Source of the DNA: an uncultured Clostridia bacterium
GTDB taxonomy: Bacteria; Bacillota; Clostridia; Oscillospirales; Acutalibacteraceae
DNA length: 49,673 nucleotides
NCBI GenBank assembly: GCA_937880805.1
Contig: CALGRR010000080.1
Span: forward strand, 1 to 49,673
Direction of reading: 5' to 3'
Position numbers and translations under genes: made by a program. Positions 16,081 through 24,793 of this stretch are shown in pieces; positions within the stretch are counted from its first letter, which is position 1; the number at the start of each line of letters is the position of its first letter. The notes below the pieces were generated by a model that did no database searches, was not told the DNA's origin, and saw only the letters and a list, made by a program, of their open reading frames with translations.

Positions 16081-17223
16081 ATGGCAGAAAATATTCTTGA
16101 CAAATTCAAAGATGCTCCCGCAGACACCAAAGTCAGAGATTTCAGCAAAAAGGTTAAGGTTGGTATCATCGGCACCGGCTGGATTGCAGAAGCTCACGTT
16201 AAGGCATATCAGAAATGCCCCGATGTTGAAATCGTTGCTCTTGCAGACCTCGTTCCCGGCAAGGCAGAGGCATTTTGCGAAAGATACGGTGTTGGCGAAA
16301 ATGTTAAATTCTATCCCAGCCACAAAGAGCTTGTTGATGCAGGCGAATGCGATGCAGTAAGCGTTTGTACTTATAATGCAACTCACGCAGAATGCACAAT
16401 CTATGCTCTTGAGCACGGTATGAGCGTTCTTCTTGAAAAGCCTATGTGCGTTACTCTTGAAGAGGCTGTTGCCATCTGCAAGGCAGAAAAGGCAAGCAAC
16501 GGCGTGCTTTCAATCGGCTTCCAGCCCCGTTTTGATGAAAATATGAAGATGCTCAAGAAGGTTGTTCAGTCGGGCGAGCTCGGTCAGATTTATTACATTC
16601 AGACCGGCGGCGGCAGACGCAGAGGCATTCCCACACCCTTCGGCACATCATTCATTCAGAAGGATACAGCAGGCATCGGTGCTCTCGGCGACATCGGCTG
16701 CTATTCACTTGATATGGTTCTTAACTCAATCGGTTATCCCAAGCCCCTCACAGTTTCGGGCTATAAATCCGATTTCTTCGGCAAGAGCCCCAACTATGAG
16801 CATCACGATGTTTTCGGCGTTGACGATTTCGCCGCAGCATTCGTTCGTCTTGAAGGCGGCATTATCCTCGACTTCAGAATTGCATGGGCAATGAACCTTG
16901 ACACTCCGGGCGACACCATTATTATGGGCACAAAGGGCTCGGTAAGAGTTCCCTCAACAGAGTGCTGGAACGGCTCAATCGGCGGCCCCCTTGTTATCTA
17001 TCACGAAATCGCAGGCGAGCAGATTGAAACCTACATTCCTATGAAGCACAACGACGAAGACTGCTTCGACATCAAGATTCGTTCCTTCATTGACGCAGTT
17101 AAGGAAGGCGGCGAGGCTCCCGTTCCCTGCAGCCAGATTCTTTATAATCAGGCTATTATCGACGGTATTTCCCGTTCGGCAGAGCTCGGCAGAGAGATTG
17201 AAATCGAAATCCCCGAGATTTAA
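16081..17223 (+). CDS. Gfo/Idh/MocA family oxidoreductase
   Basis: A 380-residue NAD(P)-dependent sugar or inositol dehydrogenase. The N-terminal Rossmann fold is VKVGIIGTGWIAEAHVKAY, followed by VSVCTYNATHAECTIYAL and VLLEKPMCVTLEEA; EKP is the family catalytic Lys block. The C-terminal alpha/beta domain has GALGDIGCYSLDMVLN (D-x3-H/Y-type). It lies 35 bases after the isomerase gene in the same transcription unit, ended by the terminator at 17274. The substrate cannot be told from sequence. Confidence 0.93.
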   Translation: MAENILDKFKDAPADTKVRDFSKKVKVGIIGTGWIAEAHVKAYQKCPDVEIVALADLVPGKAEAFCERYGVGENVKFYPSHKELVDAGECDAVSVCTYNATHAECTIYALEHGMSVLLEKPMCVTLEEAVAICKAEKASNGVLSIGFQPRFDENMKMLKKVVQSGELGQIYYIQTGGGRRRGIPTPFGTSFIQKDTAGIGALGDIGCYSLDMVLNSIGYPKPLTVSGYKSDFFGKSPNYEHHDVFGVDDFAAAFVRLEGGIILDFRIAWAMNLDTPGDTIIMGTKGSVRVPSTECWNGSIGGPLVIYHEIAGEQIETYIPMKHNDEDCFDIKIRSFIDAVKEGGEAPVPCSQILYNQAIIDGISRSAELGREIEIEIPEI

Positions 17224-17273
17224 TAGGTCCGCCTCACTAAGTGAAGAACAAAAGAAACTGAATAAAATAAAGT

Positions 17274-17312
17274 TGGCTTGCAGAGGAAATATACCTTTGC
17301 AAGCCATTTTTT
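17274..17312 (+). terminator. Terminator of the isomerase/dehydrogenase operon
   Basis: TGGCTTGCA/TGCAAGCCA stem (17274-17282 with 17298-17306), extended by AGG/CCT, then TTTTTTGC. Confidence 0.9.
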
Positions 17313-17326
17313 GCTTTCTTATTAAC

Positions 17327-19462
17327 TTAAAACTTTGTTATTGTGCCTGCATCATAAGCAAACGGCTTGAAGCCTGCTTCAAGTGCGGGGCTGTTTTCGG
17401 CAAGAGTGAAATCTCTGTTTTCTGCATCCTTGAATAACGGATTTTCAAAAACGGCATTGTTGTAATAACCTCGTAATGTCAGTATTACAAGCGACTTTCT
17501 TTCAAACAATCCCATAGAATCGCCCGAATAAACATTGCCGCCGTGCTTATAATCCCAATAAAGGTTGCTGTTATCAACAAACCAATCTCTTTCTGTTGTG
17601 AGAGCATACATTGTTGCATTATCGGTAACCAGAATATTGTTGGAAAGTGTAAGAGAATTATGCTCCTCATTTCTCGTTATTCTGAATGCACCGTCACCGC
17701 CGAAAGCAAAGATATTGTTTCTTATAATATTATCTTTGCCGTAATGCTGATGGAAGGTCTGTGATGAGCAATCATAAACAAGGTTATTTTCAACGAGCAT
17801 ACCGCTTGAGCCCTCATCAAGATAGATGCCCCAGCCGCCGTAACCGTAGGCACCTTCATCACAGCCTACATTATAAATAATATTTCCACTGATAACCGTA
17901 TCGGGCTGAACTCCGAGAGTGTAAATTCCGCCCATATCGGAAAGCCAGGCATTACCAATGTTGTAAATAAGGTTATTGCAAATCTTAATCTTGTTTGTCG
18001 GGTGCTCTGTGTAGCCCCAGTTCCAGCCAACGGAAACACCGGTATACCAGCCATCGTGAATTTCATTGTTTGAAAGCTCGCAATCATATGCTTGAGTGAG
18101 CAGAATGCCGATTGCATTGTTAAAAATTCTGCCGTAATAACCGATATGGCAATCGGTTACGTTTATTCTCTGAGTTGTTGCGGGAACAACAAAATCTCCG
18201 TGAATAAAAACAGCGTTACCTCCGATTTCATTAAACAAAGAGCTTGTTATGTTACAGTCCTTTGCACCCTTGTCAAACTTCACTGCCGAATAAGAAATAT
18301 TCTCAAAGCGGCAATCGGTAAAGTTGATGCCCGATGATGCTGTAATATAAATTGCAGCAGGAACCTCAAAAGCTGCCTGAGGATGCTCAGTGCCATATTT
18401 TATAACCTTATAAATCTCGCTTGATGGGTCAAAGGGTTTGCCTGTATGCTTGCCGTCAATATGATCCCAATCGGTTTTTTCAAAACTGATGCCTTGGAAA
18501 GAAATATTTTCAGCCCCGTTTATCGTTAAGAGCTGTTCTGTTATAGCTGCATAAAGAACTGTATTTTCAACCGTATCTCCGTTTTCGGGGATATAATAAA
18601 GCTTTTCTTCGTCACGGTCAAGATACCATTCGCCGGAAGAATTGAGGGCTTCTTTTACATTTTCAAGTATGTAATTATCATTCACGCGGGTTTTCATTGC
18701 TGTTGCCTTTTCGGTTACGATTCTGCCTGTATCCTTATCGATTGAAAGAACGGGCATAAGATCTTCACACCAGAAATGCATAAGCTTAAGGTCAATATCG
18801 GTGGGATTTTCAAAATCGAGCATATCCTCGGGGTGAGCATATACAACGGGTGAATAAACAAAGAAATTACCGTCCCATTCAGAAACAACCTTTTCATTTT
18901 CAAGAGGCTCTGCCGCTACCTTAAAAACATCAGTTTCAGGGTAGTTGGGGCGTGAAAGTCTTTTGTTTCCTTTAAAAAGTGAGCGGAAATAATCGCCGTC
19001 GCTTTCAACGGGCATATCGGTCACAAAAGCATTAACGCCGTTGATTGTTGTTTCGCTCCAGCCCGAGATTGCCTTTGCACCGGTAAACGAAACTTCTTCA
19101 TCCGGATATGAACGGTAAAGAACATTGCTTCTGTCATCAGCAGTGAATTCAACAGTATCCTCAATTAAATATGCTCCCTCTCTGAACCAGACGGTAACTG
19201 CCTCATCAGAGGTATTATTTTTAAGAAGCTCTTTTGCTTTTTCAAAAGTCTTTAAAGGTGCTTCAAGGGTGCCTGCGTTGTTATCGTCACCGTCGGGTGC
19301 AACAACAAGGTCGTTTTCGCCCATAACGAACTCACCTTCATCAAATTCTGTCTGAACCTTTTCTGCAGTTTCTCCGAAAACGCCCTCAACGGGTGCAGCG
19401 GGGAAAAATGCCACATTGAACCAGAGCAATAACGCCGTAAAAAATGCCGTTATTTTTACCAT
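17327..19462 (-). CDS. Secreted right-handed parallel beta-helix protein, possible glycoside hydrolase
   Basis: A 711-residue protein with a signal peptide (ITAFFTALLLWFNVAFFPAAP). The start resembles beta-helix carbohydrate enzymes: LVVAPDGDDNNAGTLEAP, then FEKAKELL. The C-terminal half has many N-rich beta-helix turns (SNNEIHDG, CNNLIYNIGNAW, SGNIIYNVG, ENNLVYDCSS, RNNIFAFGG, SNNILVTDN). The layout recalls GH141-like and related polysaccharide-active enzymes, but no catalytic residues were assigned. It is monocistronic. The C-terminus converges on the dehydrogenase operon across its terminator. Confidence 0.85.
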   Translation of the reverse strand: MVKITAFFTALLLWFNVAFFPAAPVEGVFGETAEKVQTEFDEGEFVMGENDLVVAPDGDDNNAGTLEAPLKTFEKAKELLKNNTSDEAVTVWFREGAYLIEDTVEFTADDRSNVLYRSYPDEEVSFTGAKAISGWSETTINGVNAFVTDMPVESDGDYFRSLFKGNKRLSRPNYPETDVFKVAAEPLENEKVVSEWDGNFFVYSPVVYAHPEDMLDFENPTDIDLKLMHFWCEDLMPVLSIDKDTGRIVTEKATAMKTRVNDNYILENVKEALNSSGEWYLDRDEEKLYYIPENGDTVENTVLYAAITEQLLTINGAENISFQGISFEKTDWDHIDGKHTGKPFDPSSEIYKVIKYGTEHPQAAFEVPAAIYITASSGINFTDCRFENISYSAVKFDKGAKDCNITSSLFNEIGGNAVFIHGDFVVPATTQRINVTDCHIGYYGRIFNNAIGILLTQAYDCELSNNEIHDGWYTGVSVGWNWGYTEHPTNKIKICNNLIYNIGNAWLSDMGGIYTLGVQPDTVISGNIIYNVGCDEGAYGYGGWGIYLDEGSSGMLVENNLVYDCSSQTFHQHYGKDNIIRNNIFAFGGDGAFRITRNEEHNSLTLSNNILVTDNATMYALTTERDWFVDNSNLYWDYKHGGNVYSGDSMGLFERKSLVILTLRGYYNNAVFENPLFKDAENRDFTLAENSPALEAGFKPFAYDAGTITKF

Positions 19463-19555
19463 TCATTTTCACCTCGAAAAAATATTATCCATATTATAAT
19501 TCATTTTATTTGATTTTTCAATAATACTCCGCAATTAAAAAAACCGCAGTTCGCG

Positions 19556-19616
19556 GGGTGTCCGTAAAACAGTTAAACCGACCTATGGTTACGATCATAG
19601 GTCGGTTTTCTTGTTG
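19556..19616 (+). repeat. Conserved 19-mer followed by a variable hairpin (copy 1)
   Basis: GGGTGTCCGTAAAACAGTT (19556-19574) is followed by a 12-bp hairpin ACCGACCTATG.../CATAGGTCGGT and TTTTCTTGTTG. The same 19-mer occurs on the minus strand at 27759-27777, also followed by a hairpin of different sequence and by TTCTTGT. The hairpin plus T-run could serve as a terminator, although no plus-strand gene runs into it. Confidence 0.65.
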
Positions 19617-19800
19617 TGCACCGGCGCTGGAGCGCCTAAGGATCCTTTTTGTAAAGGGGAGCTGTCAGCGAAGCAGACTGAAGGATTGACAACCCCTTCG
19701 AGCAGAATCGAAGATTTTGTCCACCTCCCTTTACACAAGGGAGGCTTTGGTGCGGTGCAAAACCGCATCATACGCACTACACCGAACGGTGTATAGAAGT
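19614..19800. repeat. MITE-like palindromic intergenic repeat cluster
   Basis: 19638-19664 (GTAAAGGGGAGCTG core) is inverted at 19721-19748 (CCTCCCTTTACACAAGGGAGG), enclosing CTGTCAGCGAAGCAGACTGA. The outer flanks TGCACCGGC and GTGCGGTGCA are also inverted. Adjoining hairpins are GGCGCT/AGCGCC (19623-19636), GCGGT/ACCGC (about 19753-19767) and ACACCG/CGGTGT. Elements with a TTTGTAAAGGGAGG core are frequent intergenic repeats in gut Clostridia. There is no credible ORF in 19463-20088. Confidence 0.65.
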
Positions 19801-19894
19801 GCGCCCTTTATCTGTTCGACAAATTGGAATTTGAAAACCATAAAATTATGAGTGATTATTGCTCTCCATAGGTTATCAATAAAATCCTCCAAAA

Positions 19895-19916
19895 GCCTTG
19901 AAAATAAAGGATTTAT
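19895..19916 (+). repeat. Left attachment-site candidate (attL)
   Basis: A 22-bp sequence matching 26996-27017 at 20 positions in direct orientation, at the outer edge of the mobile element. Confidence 0.65.
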
Positions 19917-20031
19917 CGCAATGTGTTCACCTTATCCTTTTATATGATTTCACACAAGTTTACTCTTTCCCTGCCTACTTATAAGGGCAAAATCAAGGGC
20001 AAGAAAATCTCATAACAAGATATAACAGAGT

Positions 20032-20062
20032 GTGGCAATCGGAGAACTGTGACATATGTGCG
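20032..20062 (+). repeat. Inverted repeat, left copy, upstream of tnpV
   Basis: GTGGCAATCGG, ACTGTGACATATG and TGCG occur here in order and in reverse complement at 25566-25597 just before the integrase gene. Small spacing differences separate the blocks. Possibly an integrase or Xis arm site, or a shared promoter-proximal regulatory site. Confidence 0.6.
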
Positions 20063-20088
20063 AATATATTATAACGGAGGATTTTTTA

Positions 20089-20469
20089 ATGGACAAGTAT
20101 ATTTATGATGAAAGCAACGGTTTATGGTATGAGTTGCAGGGAGATTATTATATTCCTTGCATTACTTTACCAACCGAAAAAGAACACAAGTTTATCGGCT
20201 TATGGGGACAGCGGTACAAACGCTATTTACAGGAACATAAACGAGCAGTTTACACCACGCTGCTCACAAGCGGAAAATTGAACGGTTATCTTGCTGATAT
20301 TGACGAACAGGCAATGGATATGATGTTCCGATTGGTTGAGCAAATGGCTGACAAGGAAGGTGTGACTGAGCAACTCAAAGCGGAAAACCCGATGTTGTGG
20401 GTTGTAAGAATGAACGAGATACAGGCAAGGGCAAGAGAAATAATCAATAGAGAAATTATATACACATAA
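20089..20469 (+). CDS. tnpV: Transposon-encoded protein TnpV
   Basis: A 126-residue cytoplasmic protein. ATG 20089 follows ACGGAGG; upstream ATGs lack a site. The opening KYIYDESNGLWYELQGDYY and later TTLLTSGKLNGYLADID and VTEQLKAENPMLWVVRMN match the TnpV family first described on Tn4451-type elements. Its role in transposition is not known, but it is a reliable marker of clostridial mobilizable elements. It stands alone at the left end of the element with its own terminator. Confidence 0.85.
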   Translation: MDKYIYDESNGLWYELQGDYYIPCITLPTEKEHKFIGLWGQRYKRYLQEHKRAVYTTLLTSGKLNGYLADIDEQAMDMMFRLVEQMADKEGVTEQLKAENPMLWVVRMNEIQARAREIINREIIYT

Positions 20470-20477
20470 AAGATTAG

Positions 20478-20508
20478 AGCGGCAGGGAGAAATCTCTGTC
20501 GCTTTATT
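20478..20508 (+). terminator. Terminator of tnpV
   Basis: AGCGGCAGGGAGA/TCTCTGTCGCT imperfect stem followed by TTTATT. Confidence 0.7.
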
Positions 20509-20515
20509 CTTGCCC

Positions 20516-20566
20516 TTGACAATAAGGCACAACTATTATATACTGTACTTGTAGATGTAATACACT
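20516..20566 (+). promoter_or_regulatory. Promoter and likely operator of the GntR-ABC operon
   Basis: TTGACA (20516-20521) and TATACT (20539-20544) with 17-base spacing. Immediately downstream is a TGTA-N13-TACA dyad (about 20545-20565), a plausible autoregulatory site for the YtrA-type GntR repressor encoded next. Confidence 0.65.
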
Positions 20567-20600
20567 ATATAATAGCAAGTAACAGAATGGCGGTGGAATT

Positions 20601-20978
20601 TTGGATATTGTTGTAAGCAATAAGGCAAGCCGACCTTTGTACGAACAAATTTCTACACAAATCAAGGCGGCAATTATGAGTGGTGAATTGAAAACAGGTG
20701 AAGCCATTCCGTCTGTAAGGTCATTGGCAAAGTCCTTGCACATTAGTATTTTAACGGTACAAAAAGCTTATGCCACATTACAAGAAGATGGATTTATAGA
20801 GTCAACAGCTGGTAAAGGGTGCTATGTATCGGCACAAAATCAGGACTTTTATCTTGAGGAACAACAAAAGAAGATAGAGGAACACTTTACAGACGCAATC
20901 GAAGTGGCAAGGGCAAGTGGAATATCACTTGATAAACTAATCAATTTACTGACACTTTTATATCAGGAGGACGAATAA
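20601..20978 (+). CDS. GntR-family regulator, YtrA type
   Basis: A 125-residue repressor. The winged helix is at residues 9-77 (PLYEQISTQIKAAIMSGEL, then EAIPSVRSLAKSLHISILTVQKAYATLQEDGFI). The short C-terminal dimerisation helix lacks the large ligand domain, which is the mark of the YtrA subfamily. The start is TTG 20601 behind GGCGGTGG. It ends 0 bases before the ABC ATPase ATG. YtrA-type regulators usually control the ABC transporter they are encoded with and respond to cell-envelope-active peptides. Confidence 0.9.
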   Translation: MDIVVSNKASRPLYEQISTQIKAAIMSGELKTGEAIPSVRSLAKSLHISILTVQKAYATLQEDGFIESTAGKGCYVSAQNQDFYLEEQQKKIEEHFTDAIEVARASGISLDKLINLLTLLYQEDE

Positions 20979-21842
20979 ATGAGCGAAAATATTTTAGAAG
21001 TTAAAGGTTTGACAAAAGATTACGGTGATTTCGTTCTTGATAAATTGACCTTCACTGTACCTAAAGGCGTAATTATGGGACTGATTGGAGAAAATGGTGC
21101 AGGAAAATCAACAACTATTAACTGTATTCTTAATGAAATATCAAAGACAGATGGAAATATTGAAATTTTTGGAAAGGATTATCTCTCTGAAGAAATTGAA
21201 ATCAAAGACAAAATAGGCGTTGTATTTGATGAAAACCATTTCCCAGATATATTTACACCAAATGAAATTGGAACATATATGTCGGGAATATATTCAAAAT
21301 GGGAACGAAATACTTATGTCAATTATCTCTCGAAGTTTGAACTTCCTGCTGATAAAAGGGTAAAGGATTTTTCTAAAGGTATGAAAGTTAAGTTGGCTTT
21401 TGCTGTGGCACTTTCGCACAAAGCAGAACTTTTAATTTTGGACGAAGCAACAAGTGGTCTTGACCCTATTATCAGAGATGACATTTTAGATATTTTGATT
21501 GACTTTGTTCAAGACGAAAATCATTCGGTATTGGTATCTTCTCATATCATAAGCGATTTAGAAAAAGTGGCAGATTATATTACTTTTATTCATAAGGGGA
21601 AATTGGTTTTCACCCACTCAAAAGACGAATTAGTTGATAATTACGGTGTAATGAGTTGTGGTGCTATGGTTTTTGACAACTTAGATAAATCAGAGATAAT
21701 CGCTTATAGGAAAGAGGATTATCAATACAAAGTGCTTGTAAAAGACCGTCACATTGCCGAGAAAAAATATCCAAAAGCGATTGTTGTTCCAGCCGCAATC
21801 GAAGAAATTATGCTTTTCTATGTAAAGGGGGAAATGAAATGA
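20979..21842 (+). CDS. ABC transporter ATP-binding protein
   Basis: A 287-residue ATPase. Walker A is GLIGENGAGKSTT (near residue 36-46), the Q-loop region is IGVVFDENHFP, the signature is a variant FSKGMKVKLAFA (SKGM in place of LSGGQ), Walker B is LLILDEATSGLDP, and the switch His is in LVSSHIISDLE. The C-terminal ~60 residues are an extension seen in export-type YtrB relatives. It overlaps the permease by 4 bases. Probably exports or senses an antimicrobial peptide; substrate inferred from family context only. Confidence 0.93.
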   Translation: MSENILEVKGLTKDYGDFVLDKLTFTVPKGVIMGLIGENGAGKSTTINCILNEISKTDGNIEIFGKDYLSEEIEIKDKIGVVFDENHFPDIFTPNEIGTYMSGIYSKWERNTYVNYLSKFELPADKRVKDFSKGMKVKLAFAVALSHKAELLILDEATSGLDPIIRDDILDILIDFVQDENHSVLVSSHIISDLEKVADYITFIHKGKLVFTHSKDELVDNYGVMSCGAMVFDNLDKSEIIAYRKEDYQYKVLVKDRHIAEKKYPKAIVVPAAIEEIMLFYVKGEMK

Positions 21843-22483
21843 AAGGGCTATTAACAAAGGATTTTCTTACAATTAAAAAGAAATATGGCTTACCTCGTGT
21901 GATTATGGATATAGCCATTATTATTGCGTTAATGTTCATATTGGAAAAAAGCGGAACAATATATATCAGTTTTTTACTCATTCCTATTGAAATAATGTCA
22001 ATGATTATCTCCCTAACAACTTGTGACGAGCAATGGAAATGGGGGAAATATGCTGTATCACTTCCTGTATCTAAAAAACAGATTGTATGCAGCAGATATG
22101 CTTGTGCGGGTATTTTGTCCTTAATTGGCTTTGTGGTTGCACTCATTGTAAATTCTGCCTCATATATTCTGTTTCCACAATATGCATATGGTTTTTATCT
22201 CTTTATGTCCTGTGCTTCATTTGCACTGACATTATTGTTTTTGGCATTTGTTTTGCCATCAAATTACTCGTTAGGTGTTAATGCTGGATTTGCGACAATG
22301 TTTATCTTAATTATACTGCTTGTTGTTTTGGGCTTATGGACTAAGGCAACAAATAATTCAATTATGTGGTTTGTTGTAGAGAATTTTGAAGTAAGCATTG
22401 CTATTGCAGGAGTTTCTGTTGTTGCAATATGCGGGTTGTCTTTTGTACTGTCAAACTTGTTTTTCAGAAAAAAATATATATAG
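21839..22483 (+). CDS. ABC-2 type permease
   Basis: A 214-residue membrane protein with six hydrophobic segments. It opens with MKGLLTKDFLTIKKKYG, the usual N-terminus of ABC-2 (ABC2_membrane_5) permeases, and has DEQWKWGKYAVSLPVSKKQIV after the second helix. It forms the membrane half of the exporter with the ATPase just upstream. Cargo of the mobile element; no accessory gene for immunity or bacteriocin synthesis is visible nearby. Confidence 0.88.
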   Translation: MKGLLTKDFLTIKKKYGLPRVIMDIAIIIALMFILEKSGTIYISFLLIPIEIMSMIISLTTCDEQWKWGKYAVSLPVSKKQIVCSRYACAGILSLIGFVVALIVNSASYILFPQYAYGFYLFMSCASFALTLLFLAFVLPSNYSLGVNAGFATMFILIILLVVLGLWTKATNNSIMWFVVENFEVSIAIAGVSVVAICGLSFVLSNLFFRKKYI

Positions 22484-22496
22484 TTAGGAGTAAGAA

Positions 22497-22694
22497 ATGA
22501 GAAAGTGTATCAGATGTGGATGTGAAATGAAAGAAAATTGTGCTGTAAAAATTGAAGGGGCGGGATATGGAATTGTTTTATCATCTGATGAAAACAAGTT
22601 ATTTGGTGGTCGAATAGGAAAGCCTAAAGTAGCCATTTGCCCTGAATGTGGAGAAGTGTCTATTTATCTTGAAGATTTGGATAGATTAAACTAA
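22497..22694 (+). CDS. Small zinc-ribbon protein
   Basis: A 65-residue protein with two Cys pairs, CIRCGCEM at residues 4-11 and CPECGEVSIY near residue 48. This is the layout of a single zinc ribbon. TTAGGAG lies upstream of ATG 22497. It is the last gene of the GntR-ABC operon, 13 bases after the permease. Such proteins are common behind YtrA-type transporters; function unknown. Confidence 0.8.
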   Translation: MRKCIRCGCEMKENCAVKIEGAGYGIVLSSDENKLFGGRIGKPKVAICPECGEVSIYLEDLDRLN

Positions 22695-22727
22695 TCCCTT
22701 CTTTTTCTACGATAATGTTATGTACGC

Positions 22728-22763
22728 CGCCGCTATGGGTAAAACCGTAACGGCGGTTTTTCA
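22728..22763 (+). terminator. Terminator of the GntR-ABC operon
   Basis: CCGCC...GGCGG hairpin (about 22731-22757, long A+T loop) followed by TTTTT. It also lies just past the relaxase stop on the other strand. Confidence 0.7.
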
Positions 22764-22766
22764 ATG

Positions 22767-24203
22767 CTACCTGCTATCTCTGTCAATGGATTTTTTATAC
22801 TGTCTTTGCGGTGGTTGCTGCTTGTTGCGTTCCTGTATCTCACGCAGATGTTTTAACACGCTCTGCCTTTCGGGCGGTCTGTGCTGTTCTTTAGTGGCAG
22901 CTGTCGGCTTCCTGCTGACTTGGTATTCCCACTCGGCAAGGTCACGGTTGTACTGCTCTACAACGCTTTCCATTTCTCGGAAAGTACGCATAAATACCTG
23001 CACATCAGGATAACCGTCCGCTTTGAGTGTATCGGGGATTTTATCCAGCCTGTCGGCAATTTCCACTTCGGTTTCTTTGATTTTTACCTCCAACGCTTTT
23101 CGTTCTTTACCTTTGAAAAGCCCCTTTGTATCAGCAAGCTGCTGTTTCAAGTGCGGCAGAACTTTGTCCTGCAAGTTTTTAATTTCCTTTGCCTTATCCT
23201 GTACTTTTATCATCAGATTTCGCATATGACGGAACTCTGCCATATCAATATCAAGTGTAGGCTTGGGTGGCATATCCTTTTCCCGAATAAGGTTTTGCAG
23301 AAAATCTTTTGCCTTTGCCACAATCCCACGGAACAGATTAGGAAGCCAGCCTTTGCTTTTAATTGACTGGCTTGCTTTTTCGTGTATCTCGGTCTGCTTG
23401 ACTTCTAAAATCTTTGCTTCGGAAATACCCGATAACAACGCCATATCCGCTGTCCTGTTCCATTCCTGCCTTGCGGTATTGTCCGCTTCAATCTCGGCGG
23501 CTTTGGGATTGTTCTTGCCGATTTTCTTGGTGGGAAGATAAACGCTGTTCTTATCAAATACCTTTAACTGCTGTTCGGGATCGGAGATATGCCGATTGAT
23601 AAGGTCGGTGTAAATCTCTTTTATCTCCCGAAGAAAAGGCTCGCTTTTGAATTTATCATCTTTCACGGTAAAGAGGTGGCTTTCGTAAACCTCGCCCTTT
23701 TTAATGACGGTACAGCCTTTGCGTATCTGCCCGTCCTCCCCTGTGATTTCTTTCTTGGTGCGTACCCTTTTGCCCGTTTCATCATAGAACACGCTGCGTG
23801 TGGCTCTCTTGATGTCAGGCTCAGGAAGCAGTTTTCTTTCGCTGAAGATAAGATGGATATGATAATTGGTTTTGCGTTTGTTGTGGTGGAGGGCTGACAC
23901 GCACTCCACACCATATCTCTTGCGGAACTCCTCCGTAAAATCTTCAAGGACTTCCTGCGGCTCGTATCTTGTATAAACTTCGGGCAGGGCGATAATCAAT
24001 TCCCTTGCTTCGATACATTTGCCCTCTGTGCCGCTCCGCTTAAACTCCTGCTGGCTTTCCCTTGCAAGGTTACTCCAAAATTCATTGTCGGCGGTGCGGT
24101 AGGTGGCATAAAGGTTTTCCTGCTTTGCGTGGCTTGTGATATAGGATATTCTTCCCTTGACATTGGATAGCTTCGACATCTGTATAAATGAATGTCTTGC
24201 CAT
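22767..24203 (-). CDS. MobA/MobL-family relaxase
   Basis: A mobilisation relaxase that nicks oriT and pilots DNA transfer. ATG 24203 (MARHSFIQMSK) follows AGGAAGGAG, giving 478 residues. The nuclease domain shows the His cluster ALHHNKRKTNYHIHLIF (motif III HxH with the upstream HH, residues 106-117). The C-terminal half is a charged coiled coil (KNLQDKVLPHLKQQLADTKG and onward) and ends in a Gln/Pro-rich tail. The first residues lack an evident catalytic Tyr at position 3-4, so the nucleophile is probably further in. It would act with a conjugative helper. Confidence 0.88.
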   Translation of the reverse strand: MARHSFIQMSKLSNVKGRISYITSHAKQENLYATYRTADNEFWSNLARESQQEFKRSGTEGKCIEARELIIALPEVYTRYEPQEVLEDFTEEFRKRYGVECVSALHHNKRKTNYHIHLIFSERKLLPEPDIKRATRSVFYDETGKRVRTKKEITGEDGQIRKGCTVIKKGEVYESHLFTVKDDKFKSEPFLREIKEIYTDLINRHISDPEQQLKVFDKNSVYLPTKKIGKNNPKAAEIEADNTARQEWNRTADMALLSGISEAKILEVKQTEIHEKASQSIKSKGWLPNLFRGIVAKAKDFLQNLIREKDMPPKPTLDIDMAEFRHMRNLMIKVQDKAKEIKNLQDKVLPHLKQQLADTKGLFKGKERKALEVKIKETEVEIADRLDKIPDTLKADGYPDVQVFMRTFREMESVVEQYNRDLAEWEYQVSRKPTAATKEQHRPPERQSVLKHLREIQERNKQQPPQRQYKKSIDRDSR

Positions 24204-24290
24204 ATACTCCTTCCTCCCGTGACGGGCATACTCTTTTTGCAACCGAGAAATCGGTTGCCGCTGTTTCGGCGGCGTAAGCAGACGGACAGC

Positions 24291-24422
24291 GAAGAAAACA
24301 GCGGGCTGTTTTCTTCTGTATCATAGCGGCGGTGCATTGCCCGAAGCGATGGTACAGTGCCCCCTGCAAGGGCGAAATACCCAGAGTACAAATCGAAGAT
24401 TTGTGCGAGGGGTGTATTTCGC
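24291..24422. other. Candidate origin of transfer (oriT)
   Basis: Just upstream of the relaxase lie a 12-bp perfect palindrome with 2-base spacer (24291-24302 with 24305-24316), the sequence TACAGTGCCCCCTGCA (24353-24368) that recalls the RSF1010-type TAAGTGCGCCCT nick region, a GCGAAATAC/GTATTTCGC inverted pair (24372-24380 with 24414-24422), and inside it ACAAATC/GATTTGT (24388-24404). Location and structure fit an oriT; the nick site is inferred. Confidence 0.5.
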
Positions 24423-24450
24423 TCTCAAACGCCGAGGGCTTGGAGAATGG

Positions 24451-24666
24451 TTATTCTACTTTGCGGACATCGTTTTCATTCAGCAGGTTTCTTCCCTGAT
24501 TGACGCTCATAAATCGCTCTAAAGTATCCCTGCGGATAATCGCTTTTCTTCCGACCTTGAGGACGGGAAGTTTGCCCCAGTCTACCAACTTACGCATTGT
24601 ATTTCTTCCGATACCCGTACATTCTGCTGCTTCTTCTATGGTTAAACCCATTTTGATATTGCCCAT
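24451..24666 (-). CDS. Excisionase-family HTH protein
   Basis: A 71-residue MerR/Xis-type DNA-binding protein: MGLTIEEAAECTGIGRNTMRKLVDWGKLP, read in two adjoining blocks, then VLKVGRKAIIRRDTLERFM. This is the excisionase (excisionase/helix_turn_helix_17) pattern that pairs with Tn916-type integrases. AGGAGG lies 8 bases before ATG 24666. Transcribed from a consensus promoter divergent from the XRE repressor. Confidence 0.88.
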   Translation of the reverse strand: MGNIKMGLTIEEAAECTGIGRNTMRKLVDWGKLPVLKVGRKAIIRRDTLERFMSVNQGRNLLNENDVRKVE

Positions 24667-24693
24667 TTTATCAACCTCCTTTCAAAACACGCA

Positions 24694-24756
24694 TTTTGCA
24701 ACTATGTATCTGTAATTATACTTATTTTGATACCTCTTGTCAACTCGTTTTGCAAC
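24694..24756 (-). promoter_or_regulatory. Consensus promoter of xis with two TTGCAAAA operator sites
   Basis: On the minus strand TTGACA (24738-24743) and TATAAT (24715-24720) are exactly 17 bases apart, a perfect match to consensus. GTTGCAAAA occurs on this strand at 24748-24756 and 24694-24702, bracketing the promoter. A third copy lies in the divergent promoter. Confidence 0.8.
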
Positions 24757-24793
24757 TTATTAAGAAATATTTTTGTCTATTATTAAATTTATG

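Noticed and set aside
19595..19796. 60-61 residue ORFs on both strands in the intergenic repeat
   Set aside because: Both fall inside the palindromic MITE-like repeat and lack ribosome sites.
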